From Prochlorococcus sp. AG-315-D17 (lineage in GTDB: Bacteria; Cyanobacteriota; Cyanobacteriia; PCC-6307; Cyanobiaceae), in contig QBWD01000001.1 in NCBI GenBank assembly GCA_003283685.1, positions 1-64,000 on the forward strand: a stretch of DNA of 64,000 nucleotides, given 5' to 3'. The translations under genes were made by a program, and so were the position numbers. Every line of letters starts with the position of its first letter. Within the stretch, counting starts at the first letter, position 1. The notes beneath the pieces were generated by a model, which did no database searches, was not told the origin of the DNA, and worked only from the letters and a program-made list of their open reading frames with translations. Positions 53,952 to 62,968 of the stretch are shown piece by piece.

Positions 53952-55301
53952 TTAAGCTATACCTAGCGCCCCATTCACAATGTCTTCTGCATCATGAACA
54001 ATTCGTATAGATACATTAAGTGAAGAGCAGAGATCTTGAAGAGTCATGTCATCAAGAAAGATTTTTTCACCTTGTCTTAACATTACAGAAGGGAGGAGTA
54101 ATTCTTCCCCTAACTCTTTGCCTTGCAGCCCCTCTAATAAGTCTTTACCTGTAAGGAGACCAGTTACTATCTGCTCTTGACCCCAATAAGGACTAGAAAG
54201 TCCATGAAGATAAATAGTGAAATTCTCAATTTGATTTAATCGATTGGAAGTTGTCATCAATTCATTTTCAACTAGTTTTCCTACTACCCAGCTACAAGTG
54301 CGCTTTTTGTCGATTTTTTTAGGAAGATTTCTTGTTACTAGATCCATTGCTTTAAGAAAACTTCGAATACTCCCGACTCCATTTTCTTTCTGAGGGAAAT
54401 CTTCATATGTGCTTAAAACAGGTAATGATCTTTTTGCAATTAAATACCATTCATCGGACAACCATGCAAAACGAGAGCCTATTGATTGTTGAAAGAATTT
54501 TTGCAGATTTTCTACTTGATCAATGACTCTTTTTGCGCAATTAGAATCAACAGGTACTAATCCATCATTGGGAGGTCGGAATTTGGTTAAACCTACAGGT
54601 ACTACTGCCGCTGATAGTACCGCTGGAAAATTTCCGTCAGCAAAACTAAAAAGATCTTTTAAAGTTCTTTCTAAAGCTTTTCCATCATTTTTGGTTGGGC
54701 ATACCACTATTTGCGCATGAATTTGGAGTTTTTTTTCGGAGAACCATTGTAATTGGCTTAAAAGATTTATAGCATTTGGATTTTTTAATAATTTAGCCCT
54801 TAAAGATGGTTCAGTTGCATGGACAGATACAAATAAGGGAGTTAATCTTTGTTGTTCAATTCTTAACCAATCTTTTTCCAAAAGGTTTGTCAAAGTTAAA
54901 TAAGATCCATATAAAAAGCTAAGTCTGAAATCATCATCCTTAAGATATAGGCTTGTTCTTTTACCAATAGGTTGTTGATCAATAAAGCAAAAAGGACATT
55001 GATTATTACATTGTATAAGTCCATCAAATAAAGCTTCTGTAAAAGAAATCCCTAGGCCATCATCAATATCTTTTTCTATATCAATTTGATGATTAGTACC
55101 ATTTTGATCGACAATTTCTAAATTAATTTCTTCTTCTGCAATAAGGTATCTATAATCAATGATATCTCTTGGCTGTACTCCATTTATGCTTATTAATTGA
55201 TCTCCGATTTCAAATCCGATTTCCTCACCTATGGATCCAGGCTCTATAGATTTGATGATAGCTGGCTTTATTTTATTTCTATTTATATTTATCCTGCTCA
55301 T
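53952..55301 (-). CDS. TIGR03279-type radical-SAM protein with PDZ and DUF512 parts
   Basis: A 449-residue protein. It has a PDZ-like N-terminus (EPGSIGEEIGFEIGDQLISI, residues 18-37), then the motif CNNQCPFCF near 97, a C-x3-C-x2-C pattern for a 4Fe-4S cluster and SAM, and a long DUF512 C-terminal part (about 215-440) with SDEWYLIAKRSLP near 288. This domain order is the cyanobacterial TIGR03279 family, predicted Fe-S oxidoreductase of unknown substrate. It is the first gene of the minus-strand series running to 50020. Confidence 0.92.
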   Translation of the reverse strand: MSRININRNKIKPAIIKSIEPGSIGEEIGFEIGDQLISINGVQPRDIIDYRYLIAEEEINLEIVDQNGTNHQIDIEKDIDDGLGISFTEALFDGLIQCNNQCPFCFIDQQPIGKRTSLYLKDDDFRLSFLYGSYLTLTNLLEKDWLRIEQQRLTPLFVSVHATEPSLRAKLLKNPNAINLLSQLQWFSEKKLQIHAQIVVCPTKNDGKALERTLKDLFSFADGNFPAVLSAAVVPVGLTKFRPPNDGLVPVDSNCAKRVIDQVENLQKFFQQSIGSRFAWLSDEWYLIAKRSLPVLSTYEDFPQKENGVGSIRSFLKAMDLVTRNLPKKIDKKRTCSWVVGKLVENELMTTSNRLNQIENFTIYLHGLSSPYWGQEQIVTGLLTGKDLLEGLQGKELGEELLLPSVMLRQGEKIFLDDMTLQDLCSSLNVSIRIVHDAEDIVNGALGIA

Positions 55302-55723
55302 TTAGGCTCTTTAATTAAATGATAATTTTTTTTATTTTTCTTTATTGGGTTTAGACAATAAAGTTGAGATTGATGAGTCAACTATTTTTTCTCTCGAAAG
55401 ATGCATACAATTCTATTAGTTATTGGAAGTTTTTTGTATTTTTAACCAGTTCATTTTCTTGTTTGTAAGGAGATCGACCTTGAAATGGTTGTTCATTATT
55501 GGTTTTTAAGAGATTCTCAGTAGAGTATCTTTTTCTTTTATTGTTTGTAACTTGAAGACATTTAGGTCAGGGTATCGACTTGAATGTAAATTCATAAATA
55601 TCTTTCTGCCAAAAACATTCATTTTTACTAATTCTGATTAACTCAAATCTCACCAAGAATCCCTTAAAAGCAGACGAGTCTTATCTTTCGAAACCAAGGA
55701 CTTTGCAATTTTGGACCAGCACC
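55302..55723. other. long intergenic region between divergent genes
   Basis: About 420 nt with no credible gene. A strong AAGGAG (55468-55473) is followed by tiny frames of 9 codons (TTG 55480) and 12 codons (ATG 55485), too short to support alone. An imperfect direct repeat, ATCGACCTTGAAATG (55473-55487) and ATCGACTTGAATG (55574-55586), lies about 100 nt apart. The rest is AT-rich and unremarkable; promoters of the flanking genes must lie here. Confidence 0.5.
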
Positions 55724-56362
55724 ATGGTTGTTCTTCCGGTTTTTGTGCAGGCTCCATGGGTGCATGTCTCTCCTTTTTCTGCTCTTTTATTTAGCTTCGT
55801 GATATTTACTTTGGGATTTTATTTATTAAAGTTTAGTAGTGATAAATGGGCTTCTATAGGTTCACTTTTGCTTGGAGTGAGTTGGAGTTGGTTGGGTGGA
55901 TGCCTTTTTTGGGGTTGGTTAAGGGCTCATCCAGTGTGGCATTTGCCTGTTGAATCGATAGCCTTACCAATAGCAATCTCTCTTCTTGATACTCGTTGGA
56001 AAATAGGTGTGAGTTTTTATTTGGCCTCTCTGTTGGGTACAGCCTTTACTGATGTGATGATTGTCTTCACAGGTGTAATGAAATCTTGGCCCGATATTGT
56101 CGAAGCCCCTTTTTCAGAGGCTTCGCAACAGTTAACTCTTACGGCAGGTGAATTAGTATCACCATCTTCTCTGATATCTATTGCTTTGGCTGCACTGTTG
56201 ATAATTATAATTTCAAATTGGATGATGAAGCAATCTTTAAATCATCCAAGTTCAAGTGATGCCTGGCTTGTTGCAAGTGCTGCTTTAACTACAACTTTAT
56301 GGGTAGATGGATTATTTTTTCTAACTACTTTGATTCAGCCTCAGTTAAGCGGATTGATTTAA
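55724..56362 (+). CDS. DUF3120 family membrane protein
   Basis: About 212 residues with six or so hydrophobic spans, Trp-rich (WSWLGGCLFWGWLRAHPVWHLP near residue 63). The N-terminus VLPVFVQAPWVHVSPFSALLF is the DUF3120 signature. The family is found in cyanobacteria and has no known function. ATG at 55724 is preferred; a TTG at 55703 has AGGA only 2 nt upstream, too close. nadB starts 17 nt after its stop on the same strand. Confidence 0.85.
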   Translation: MVVLPVFVQAPWVHVSPFSALLFSFVIFTLGFYLLKFSSDKWASIGSLLLGVSWSWLGGCLFWGWLRAHPVWHLPVESIALPIAISLLDTRWKIGVSFYLASLLGTAFTDVMIVFTGVMKSWPDIVEAPFSEASQQLTLTAGELVSPSSLISIALAALLIIIISNWMMKQSLNHPSSSDAWLVASAALTTTLWVDGLFFLTTLIQPQLSGLI

Positions 56363-56379
56363 AACTAATAATTAATTCC

Positions 56380-58050
56380 ATGAGTTCAAATATTAGCTTT
56401 AATCAAAATTCAATTTATTCCAATAATTGGGATGTTGTTGTTATTGGTGCAGGCGCTGCAGGTTTGATGACGACTCTTGAATTACCTTCAACTTTGAAGG
56501 TTTTACTTTTAAATCGCAATACAAGTAAACGTTCTTCAAGTCGATGGGCACAAGGTGGCATCGCTGCAGTAACAAGACTTGAAGACAGTGAAGAGAGCCA
56601 TGCGTCGGACACCATAAATGCTGGTGCAGGACTTTGTGATCATGATGCCGTAAAAATGTTTGTGGAAAATGCGCCTAGATCAGTAGAAAGACTTTTAAAA
56701 ATTGGTATGGATTTTGATAGAGATTTTGGCAGGCTTTCTACAACTCTTGAAGCAGCACATAGTCATAGAAGAGTTTTGCACGTGAAGGATCGAACAGGTC
56801 GAGCATTAGTTGATGTTCTAAATGATCAAGTTGATCAAAGAGATAATGTCCTTCATCAACGAGGTATAAGAGTTTCACAGATCTGGGTTGAGCAAAATAG
56901 ATGTTTTGGTGTTCAAGTTTTAGATGGACCACAATTGCTTTGGATAAATGCAAAAGCCGTAGTCTTGGCTACTGGTGGGGGTGGACACTTATTTGCAAAT
57001 ACAACAAATCCAGCTCAAGCAACTGGTGAAGGAGTCGCTCTTGGATGGAGAGCAGGAGCAGTAGTTGAAGATCTTGAGTTTTTTCAGTTCCATCCAACTG
57101 CCTTGAAATTAGAAGGTGCTCCTTCTTTTTTGATTTCCGAAGCTTTACGTGGAGAAGGTGCAGTTTTGGTTGATTCTTTAGGCGAAAGTCCAGTTGCTCA
57201 TTTGCATGGAAAAGACTTAGCCACTAGAGATCAAGTGAGTAGAGCATTGTTCAAATCAATGCAAGAACAAGATTTAACCCATCTTGGCCTTGATATGAAA
57301 TCTATTTCTATTGAAAATGCCGAAGAACGCTTTCCTTCAATTTTTCAACGATGCCGAGAGTTTGGATTAGATCCCTTAAAAGAATTAATTCCAGTAGCTC
57401 CTGCAGCCCACTATTGGATGGGTGGAGTCTCGACAAACTTGCTTGGACAGACAACGATTAAAGGTCTTTATGCAGTGGGAGAAGTTGCTTGTACCGGACT
57501 TCATGGTGCTAATCGGCTAGCAAGTAATTCATTAATGGAATGCTTGGTTTTTGCTAACAAAATGAAAGATATTGAATTTCATAATTTTCAAATGGAGAAA
57601 GTTAAAGTTAGCCCCACTTTTAGTAAGACAAGTCTTCGCTTTTCTGGTTCAGAAGGTGCTGAACATTTAAGAAGAGAAATTCAGAGGCTCAGAAATTTAT
57701 GTTGGAGTGAAGCAGGAGTTGATCGCTCCGTTCATGGAATGACTAAAGCCTTGAAGAAAGTCAGAAAAGATTATGAGAATCTTTTACAAGAGCCATTATT
57801 AAAGCTTGTTTTTTCTCAGTCTCAAGATCAATACAATATGTTGGATGAAATTTCTAGAAGAGAGCTTAATTTGCTTCTTGATTTATGTAATAGGCAACTA
57901 TCAAGTTCATTAATGTTGGAGGCTTGCCTATTTCGTAAGGAAAGTAGAGGTGGCCATTTTAGAAATGATTTTCCTTTTCCAGTTCCTTTTTGGCAATGCC
58001 ATACTCGCCAATGTATAGGCAAAGATTTATCTACAAGGCCTATTAATTAA
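56380..58050 (+). CDS. nadB: L-aspartate oxidase
   Basis: A 556-residue flavoprotein that oxidises aspartate to iminoaspartate, the first step of de novo NAD synthesis. The FAD motif VIGAGAAGL lies near residue 24, SSRWAQGGIAAV near 54, FFQFHPTAL near 235, and MGGVSTNLLGQT near 348; GEVACTGLHGANRLASNSL near 368 is the second FAD segment. I chose ATG 56380; the longer frame from 56299 overlaps the DUF3120 gene. Its stop overlaps the VKOR stop by 4 nt (TTAA). Confidence 0.95.
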   Translation: MSSNISFNQNSIYSNNWDVVVIGAGAAGLMTTLELPSTLKVLLLNRNTSKRSSSRWAQGGIAAVTRLEDSEESHASDTINAGAGLCDHDAVKMFVENAPRSVERLLKIGMDFDRDFGRLSTTLEAAHSHRRVLHVKDRTGRALVDVLNDQVDQRDNVLHQRGIRVSQIWVEQNRCFGVQVLDGPQLLWINAKAVVLATGGGGHLFANTTNPAQATGEGVALGWRAGAVVEDLEFFQFHPTALKLEGAPSFLISEALRGEGAVLVDSLGESPVAHLHGKDLATRDQVSRALFKSMQEQDLTHLGLDMKSISIENAEERFPSIFQRCREFGLDPLKELIPVAPAAHYWMGGVSTNLLGQTTIKGLYAVGEVACTGLHGANRLASNSLMECLVFANKMKDIEFHNFQMEKVKVSPTFSKTSLRFSGSEGAEHLRREIQRLRNLCWSEAGVDRSVHGMTKALKKVRKDYENLLQEPLLKLVFSQSQDQYNMLDEISRRELNLLLDLCNRQLSSSLMLEACLFRKESRGGHFRNDFPFPVPFWQCHTRQCIGKDLSTRPIN

Positions 58051-58988
58051 AAATCATTAGTTTTTTTGTAGTTGCTCATATTTGCAAGCTCATTGAGACT
58101 TTTTACTCCTGATTCAATTGAACCATTGAACTCCCACGAGGGAAACCCAGTTATTCCTTTTCTTTCACATAGTTCCCTTTTGTTATTTAAACCATCTTTA
58201 GCGCACTCAACTAAATTAAGCTTTTCTGTAGCTTCTTTGCCGAACATTTCTTTTTGATCGTGGCAATGAGGACACCAATAGGCGTAATACATTACAGCTC
58301 CCTTTTTAGTTAAGTGTTCAGCAAGCTTTACTTTTTCAGGTGAACTTTTAGAAATTACATTAGGTGAGATTCCCTGAATATCCTGTGTTGTATTTTTACT
58401 TAGTGAATCTACAGATGATGACCAGAAAAGACCAGATAAAATAACTACAATTGATATCAAAAAGCCTCTGAAAATAAGTTTTCCATAATCTTCCCATGCT
58501 CCTCCAATTATATTTAATAATACTAATATAAATGATATTATAGCAGAAAGAAGGCAGAAGAAACAAAAAGCTTCGATTTTAAAGATCATTATAAATATTA
58601 ATATTAGGCTGAAGATGAACATTGCTGTAGCTATATAAAATGATCCCCACCATGTAAGTCTTGAGATATTATTTTTCTTATCATTAAAAATAGATGTTAA
58701 TGGCAATACTGCCATTAATAAAATTAGTAGATAACTCAATAAACCAAGTATTGACAATGGAACTGAACCATTATTGACTTGTATTAAACTCCCCCACGGA
58801 CTATTCAGAACTTTGTCACAGCCCTCTAATCCTCCTGGACAAGTAAGATCTCCTATCCAGCCCCATTTGTTTAACGTTATTGAGCCAGTATCGATTACGC
58901 CAATAGTAGACAAGATAGCCATTGCGACTCTTGCCCATTTAGAGCCTAGATCTTGGCGGCGGCGACTTGTTAACCTTGAAGCTCCCAT
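58047..58988 (-). CDS. VKOR-thioredoxin fusion, disulfide-forming enzyme
   Basis: A 313-residue protein. The N-terminal VKOR part (to about 200) has four or five spans with the loop cysteines in CPGGLEGCDKVLNSPWG near 50 and the quinone-site CFFC near 142. The C-terminal thioredoxin-like part carries YWCPHCHDQKEMF near 238 as the redox CxxC. It forms disulfides in exported proteins and passes electrons to quinone; cyanobacterial homologues are known to affect PSII assembly. It is complete, with all six expected cysteines seen. It converges with nadB. Confidence 0.95.
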   Translation of the reverse strand: MGASRLTSRRRQDLGSKWARVAMAILSTIGVIDTGSITLNKWGWIGDLTCPGGLEGCDKVLNSPWGSLIQVNNGSVPLSILGLLSYLLILLMAVLPLTSIFNDKKNNISRLTWWGSFYIATAMFIFSLILIFIMIFKIEAFCFFCLLSAIISFILVLLNIIGGAWEDYGKLIFRGFLISIVVILSGLFWSSSVDSLSKNTTQDIQGISPNVISKSSPEKVKLAEHLTKKGAVMYYAYWCPHCHDQKEMFGKEATEKLNLVECAKDGLNNKRELCERKGITGFPSWEFNGSIESGVKSLNELANMSNYKKTNDF

Positions 58989-59187
58989 TTGAATTAATTA
59001 AAAATTATTAGTCTGTCAGGAGACACTCTAATAAGGAATTTATTTATAGTAATAATTTTATTATTTTTTTAATTAATTTCAAAGCTCTTTTATTCAAAAA
59101 GTTCTTGTAGCTTTTTAATTTTCTACTAGATCTGATCAGTAATTCTTGGGAAATTACATAATTGATTAGTACTAAGAATAATTATTT

Positions 59188-59280
59188 TTAGATTAATTTA
59201 ATAGCCTTAAGTGCTTTTGAAATTAAGAAAGCTGCAGTCAGACCAGCTCCCACAAAAACTAAATAAAAAAGAATTCCCAT
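59188..59280 (-). CDS. petL: cytochrome b6f small subunit PetL (likely)
   Basis: The 30-residue ORF begins MGILFYLVFVGAG and ends KALKAIKLI. A single hydrophobic span followed by the K-x-I-K-L-I type C-terminus resembles cyanobacterial PetL. PetL is a peripheral subunit stabilising the b6f complex. It lies upstream of no other minus-strand gene nearby and downstream of the DUF4346 gene by about 60 nt. Assigned from pattern only; any other single-span subunit is possible. Confidence 0.65.
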   Translation of the reverse strand: MGILFYLVFVGAGLTAAFLISKALKAIKLI

Positions 59281-59343
59281 TTGATTTTAGATTCTCGACT
59301 AATAATAGGGCATTTAGTGCTAATTCCTTCAATCTTCGAGGTT

Positions 59344-59745
59344 TTAGTCTTGTATATATGCTTCATCTGTTTTTAAGCATTGTTCAGCGCGCTGCAATTC
59401 ACGGCCAATGTATAGAGCATGATCTAATCGGCTTAAATATAAAGTACCTTTACCTTCAGAAATCTGAATACCTACTTCTTTTGCGCTTCTTCCTCTAAAT
59501 ATTTTGCTTGGTTTTTTTTTGTTTATAGTTTTACAACCTATGGGCTTACCTGAATCAGGATCAACAGCACGTCCTTGGCTATCAATATCATTTACGTAAT
59601 GTTCCAGGATTAATTCTTTCTTAACATGCTCAATTTTGATTAAAAAATAACCTTCAGGATCAAGCTCTATACTACGCTTAGACAACTTAGCATCTAGGCA
59701 CTGTATTGATCGAATCAAATCTTCTTTAATGTCATGTGGTTCCAT
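59344..59745 (-). CDS. DUF4346-type protein
   Basis: A 133-residue soluble protein. The segment ELDPEGYFLIKIEHVKKEL near residue 28, and the later GRSAKEVGIQISEG and LSRLDHALYIGRELQRAE, fit the DUF4346 family, whose members also occur fused to dihydropteroate-synthase-like proteins. No catalytic residues are evident. It is one of a minus-strand series with pterin-like genes upstream (61310-62914), so a folate/pterin link is suggestive but not shown. Confidence 0.7.
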   Translation of the reverse strand: MEPHDIKEDLIRSIQCLDAKLSKRSIELDPEGYFLIKIEHVKKELILEHYVNDIDSQGRAVDPDSGKPIGCKTINKKKPSKIFRGRSAKEVGIQISEGKGTLYLSRLDHALYIGRELQRAEQCLKTDEAYIQD

Positions 59746-59823
59746 TCTTTAAACTTACAAATTAATAGGTCAACAAACAACTCTTTATTAGGACTTTGTT
59801 GAATTCTAGAAAATTCTGATTAT

Positions 59824-60057
59824 TTAAGATCCAGTTAAAAAGTTTTTGAAAACTAATGCAAATATTACGAAGTTTACAAAAATAAAAGATAAATAAACAA
59901 TACCTGGATTTTTAAGACTAGATGGAGCTGTTAGCTCAATGCCAAAAAGACTAATAACACTTTTTTCATCTGTTTTTTGATACTTTATAAGACCGTCCTC
60001 TATCTTCGAAATTAAGGATTTCTCTTCTTTTGAATCCAGATCATTTTTTTCAGTCAT
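59824..60057 (-). CDS. small acidic protein with C-terminal membrane span
   Basis: A 77-residue protein. It has an acidic, Lys-rich N-terminal half (MTEKNDLDSKEEKSLISK) and one hydrophobic span at the C-terminus (about 52-72, VYLSFIFVNFVIFALVF), a tail-anchor layout. I chose the ATG at 60057, which has AAGGA 9-10 nt upstream, over an ATG at 60132 that overlaps the next gene. The family is not recognised. Confidence 0.6.
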   Translation of the reverse strand: MTEKNDLDSKEEKSLISKIEDGLIKYQKTDEKSVISLFGIELTAPSSLKNPGIVYLSFIFVNFVIFALVFKNFLTGS

Positions 60058-60085
60058 TGAGAACAGTCCTTTTTTTCTGAAATTA

Positions 60086-61267
60086 CTATGTATTTGATAG
60101 TTTTGGCTTTTTAAACTTAAAAGGTACATCATTATTTGTAGCCTTTATTTGGCTAATCATTAATTGATTAGCTTTTGGTAGCCATTCTCTAATTAATGAG
60201 TCCATTCTTACGTCATACCATCTATGGAGGCTTGCATTTGGCTTGGCAACAAAACCTCTTCTTCTTTTATGAGTTCCACCAGCTCCAGGATCGAAATATT
60301 TAATTCCATTTTCTATTGCCCATTCTATCGGAGCGTAATAACACGTCTCAAAATGTAAGCAATCTATATTTTCTTCTGCACCCCAATATCTACCCCACAG
60401 CATTTCCTTACTCTTTATGCAAAGAGACATGCCAATAGTTTTATCTTCATTTTCTTCTTTAGCTTCAAATAAAATAATGTTCTCTTTTAGCTTTGGAGAT
60501 GCCAGTTCAATAAAAAATGATTCGGATAGATATTTACTTCCCCAGACACCCCATCTTGAACAATGAAGTTGATAAAAATAGTGCATTTTTTTCATATTAT
60601 ATAAATTAATTTGTGAGCCTAATAAAGTGATTATTTTTATGCCTGAATTTCTCACATTTTTTCTTTCTCGTATGATATTTCGGCGTTGATTAGAGTTGAA
60701 TCTCCTCAGGTAATCAGAGAAATCCTTTTCCCCATTTAAACTCCATAAACTTTGTTGGTTAAACCACTTAGCACATTTTGCTTCCTCGGCTAATAATTGC
60801 CATTGTGGATCTACATATAAAAAGTTACAACTTAATATGCCATTATTCTTTGCAAAATTATCAATTTCTTCAATGAGAGTATATGTAAGTTCTTTTTTAT
60901 TTTCTCCCTCAGAGAAAAGAAAACGATATCCTTCTACAGGACTTAATGGACTCATTCCTATTAGCTTAGGATAATATTGAATATTTAAATCTTGCGCAAG
61001 TTGTGCAAAAGAATTATCAAATATAAATTCGCCATAGCTATGAGCTTTTAGATAAAGAGGAGCGCTAGCAATTATATTATTACCATTCCAAGCAGAGAGA
61101 AATAAAGGCTGCCATCCATTCAGGGGGATAATACTATTAGAGGTTTCTAGAGCATTTAGCCATTCCCAACTGTAAAATGGAGATGAATTAGACCCTAATA
61201 GATTTGCCCAAGCCATCTCAGGGATTTCTGATATAGATTTGTGCCATCTTATTTTTAAATTATTCAT
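60086..61267 (-). CDS. FemAB/GNAT-like protein (COG3146/DUF482)
   Basis: A 393-residue protein. The N-terminus EMAWANLLGSNSSPFYSWEW near 17, then FAQLAQDLNIQYYPKLIG near 85 and the C-terminal YFDPGAGGTHKRRRGF near 340 are hallmarks of DUF482, two GNAT folds in tandem. Members are predicted N-acyltransferases, probably acting on peptidoglycan or a natural product; the donor (acyl-CoA or aminoacyl-tRNA) is unknown. It is followed by small genes on the same strand, and 42 nt separate it from the RibD-like gene upstream. Confidence 0.85.
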   Translation of the reverse strand: MNNLKIRWHKSISEIPEMAWANLLGSNSSPFYSWEWLNALETSNSIIPLNGWQPLFLSAWNGNNIIASAPLYLKAHSYGEFIFDNSFAQLAQDLNIQYYPKLIGMSPLSPVEGYRFLFSEGENKKELTYTLIEEIDNFAKNNGILSCNFLYVDPQWQLLAEEAKCAKWFNQQSLWSLNGEKDFSDYLRRFNSNQRRNIIRERKNVRNSGIKIITLLGSQINLYNMKKMHYFYQLHCSRWGVWGSKYLSESFFIELASPKLKENIILFEAKEENEDKTIGMSLCIKSKEMLWGRYWGAEENIDCLHFETCYYAPIEWAIENGIKYFDPGAGGTHKRRRGFVAKPNASLHRWYDVRMDSLIREWLPKANQLMISQIKATNNDVPFKFKKPKLSNT

Positions 61268-61309
61268 AATAAATATTAGGAAAATATATTAATTATTAGA
61301 ATCAATTTT

Positions 61310-61987
61310 TTAATTACTTCTTTTCCTAAAATACCTTATAAGTAATTCGCTATTGCCAAGTTCCCTACTTTCTTTTAGATTCCATTTTTCGTCCTGATTA
61401 AAACTGGTTTTTAATTCTCTGAACTCATGTGAAATCCAACAATAACGACCTCCTAATATTTGAGGTGTAATCGTAATTTGTAATTCATCAATTAGATCTT
61501 CTAGGATAAAAGATGAAATAAGACTTGCGCCACCTAGTAAAGTAATTTTTGAAAGACCCTTATTCTTTAATATTTTTAATGACTTAAACCAGTTTTCTCT
61601 TAGATTTATTTTTTGATGGTAACCATTAGGTACTAAATTCTCATTTAATAGATCAGTATTTTGAAGTAGCCATCTCTGAACGGGCTGTTGAAAAAATGGC
61701 CAAATACTTGGAATACTTGCCTGATTACTGACAACTAAAGCAATAGGCTGTTTCTCTCTACCTTCGGAAATTCTTTGTTGAATTAATTTTTCATCATGAA
61801 TAAGACATATTGATTGATGATCTCTTATGGTTTGGCCGCCTATTAATACTCCATCAGCCCATGCAAGAGATTCTTCTAATACTAATCTATCTCCCTCTTT
61901 ACCAAGTTGAGTTTTCCCTCCTTCAGGATATGCAATACGACCATCAATACTTGATGCTATGACTAATCTAATCCAAGGTTTTTTCAA
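61310..61987 (-). CDS. RibD C-terminal type (DHFR-fold) reductase
   Basis: A 225-residue stand-alone reductase domain. Features are the N-terminal RLVIASSIDGRIAYPEG, then ADGVLIGGQTIRDHQ near 46 and LLGGASLISSFI near 150, the NADPH-binding pattern. It lacks the deaminase domain of RibD, so it may be a separate pyrimidine reductase of riboflavin synthesis, or a pterin/folate reductase, since the fold is shared with DHFR. Its TTG start follows the stop of the tandem PTPS gene with no gap, so the two are coupled. Confidence 0.85.
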   Translation of the reverse strand: MKKPWIRLVIASSIDGRIAYPEGGKTQLGKEGDRLVLEESLAWADGVLIGGQTIRDHQSICLIHDEKLIQQRISEGREKQPIALVVSNQASIPSIWPFFQQPVQRWLLQNTDLLNENLVPNGYHQKINLRENWFKSLKILKNKGLSKITLLGGASLISSFILEDLIDELQITITPQILGGRYCWISHEFRELKTSFNQDEKWNLKESRELGNSELLIRYFRKRSN

Positions 61988-62914
61988 TTATCTCAAGAGA
62001 CTTATTTCATTTCTAGACTCGTAAATATCGGTGTTAGCTTCTGAAGCATTCGTGTATACTTCTGCGGAGTTATTTGGACTTTCTTGCAATTTTACTTTAT
62101 ATAAACTACCTCCAATAGCACTGATTGGTTTAGTCAACTTGTCAGAGATGTGTAGAGCAATATTTTCTGCAGTAGGCACACAGTCTGAAAAATAAGGAAT
62201 GTCTTTATTTAAAAAAGTATGATCAAAAGGCTCTACAATTAAGTCATTAATTAAACTATTTAGGGCAGACAAATCACAAATCATTCCAGTTCTGGGATGA
62301 ATCTTTCCTTTTACTGTTATTTCAACAAAGTAGTTATGACCATGTCCATTAGGTCTGGCACATTTTCCAAATATTTTTTCATTTTCTTTTTGAGGGAGGT
62401 CCTCTCTTGCTAAACGATGAGCAGCAGAGAAGTGAGTTTGAACTGTTAAATAAGCATCCATAGCATTTCCTTGATAATCAGCCCAAAGTTTAGGGTTTTC
62501 GTAAAGTCGAAGTGATAAGAGCGGTAAATGTGATTTGAGACGTTCCCAAATAATACGCACTAAACTCTCTGTTGTGGGTAAGCAGCCTTCTGGTTTGGAA
62601 AGGTCAAACTCTGGCCAGGCTTCATTTAAGAATCGAAAGTCAAGTTGGCTGGTTACTTCTTTTTTTATAGCGTGTTTGACATCTGAAAGGTTTAGAACCA
62701 TTCCAAATTCATTAAGTGGCCCCTCCATAGCTACGATTAGTTCGTAATTATGTCCATGACCTGGCGATAATGAACAAGGCCCGAATAACGCTGAATTATC
62801 ATCTTGTGATAACTCAGGGAGTGAATAAAGGTGACTGGAACTAAAGCAAGCACGCCTTGTGATTACACAATGTCTTCCTTCCCCATTTGGACAATGAGAT
62901 GTGATTTCTTGCAT
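61988..62914 (-). CDS. tandem 6-pyruvoyl-tetrahydropterin synthase (PTPS/QueD) protein
   Basis: A 308-residue protein of two PTPS domains. Domain 1 (about 15-150) has CFSSSHLYSL, and CSLSPGHGHNYEL near 48. Domain 2 (about 155-290) has SAAHRLAREDL and CARPNGHGHNYF near 195. Both keep the three zinc histidines and the catalytic Cys. Domain 2 keeps the Asp-His pair (FDHTFLN) but domain 1 has LDFRFLN, with His replaced by Phe. Its product may feed queuosine, folate or pterin synthesis. Coupled to the reductase downstream. Confidence 0.9.
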   Translation of the reverse strand: MQEITSHCPNGEGRHCVITRRACFSSSHLYSLPELSQDDNSALFGPCSLSPGHGHNYELIVAMEGPLNEFGMVLNLSDVKHAIKKEVTSQLDFRFLNEAWPEFDLSKPEGCLPTTESLVRIIWERLKSHLPLLSLRLYENPKLWADYQGNAMDAYLTVQTHFSAAHRLAREDLPQKENEKIFGKCARPNGHGHNYFVEITVKGKIHPRTGMICDLSALNSLINDLIVEPFDHTFLNKDIPYFSDCVPTAENIALHISDKLTKPISAIGGSLYKVKLQESPNNSAEVYTNASEANTDIYESRNEISLLR

Positions 62915-62968
62915 GAATTTTCTTCACATCAATTCCTATCCTAATAAATTTTAGTAATTTCTGTCTTT

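Noticed and set aside
55480..55523. Two mini-frames of 9 and 12 codons behind a strong AAGGAG
   Set aside because: No downstream gene close enough for a leader-peptide attenuator and no terminator hairpin; chance is as likely.
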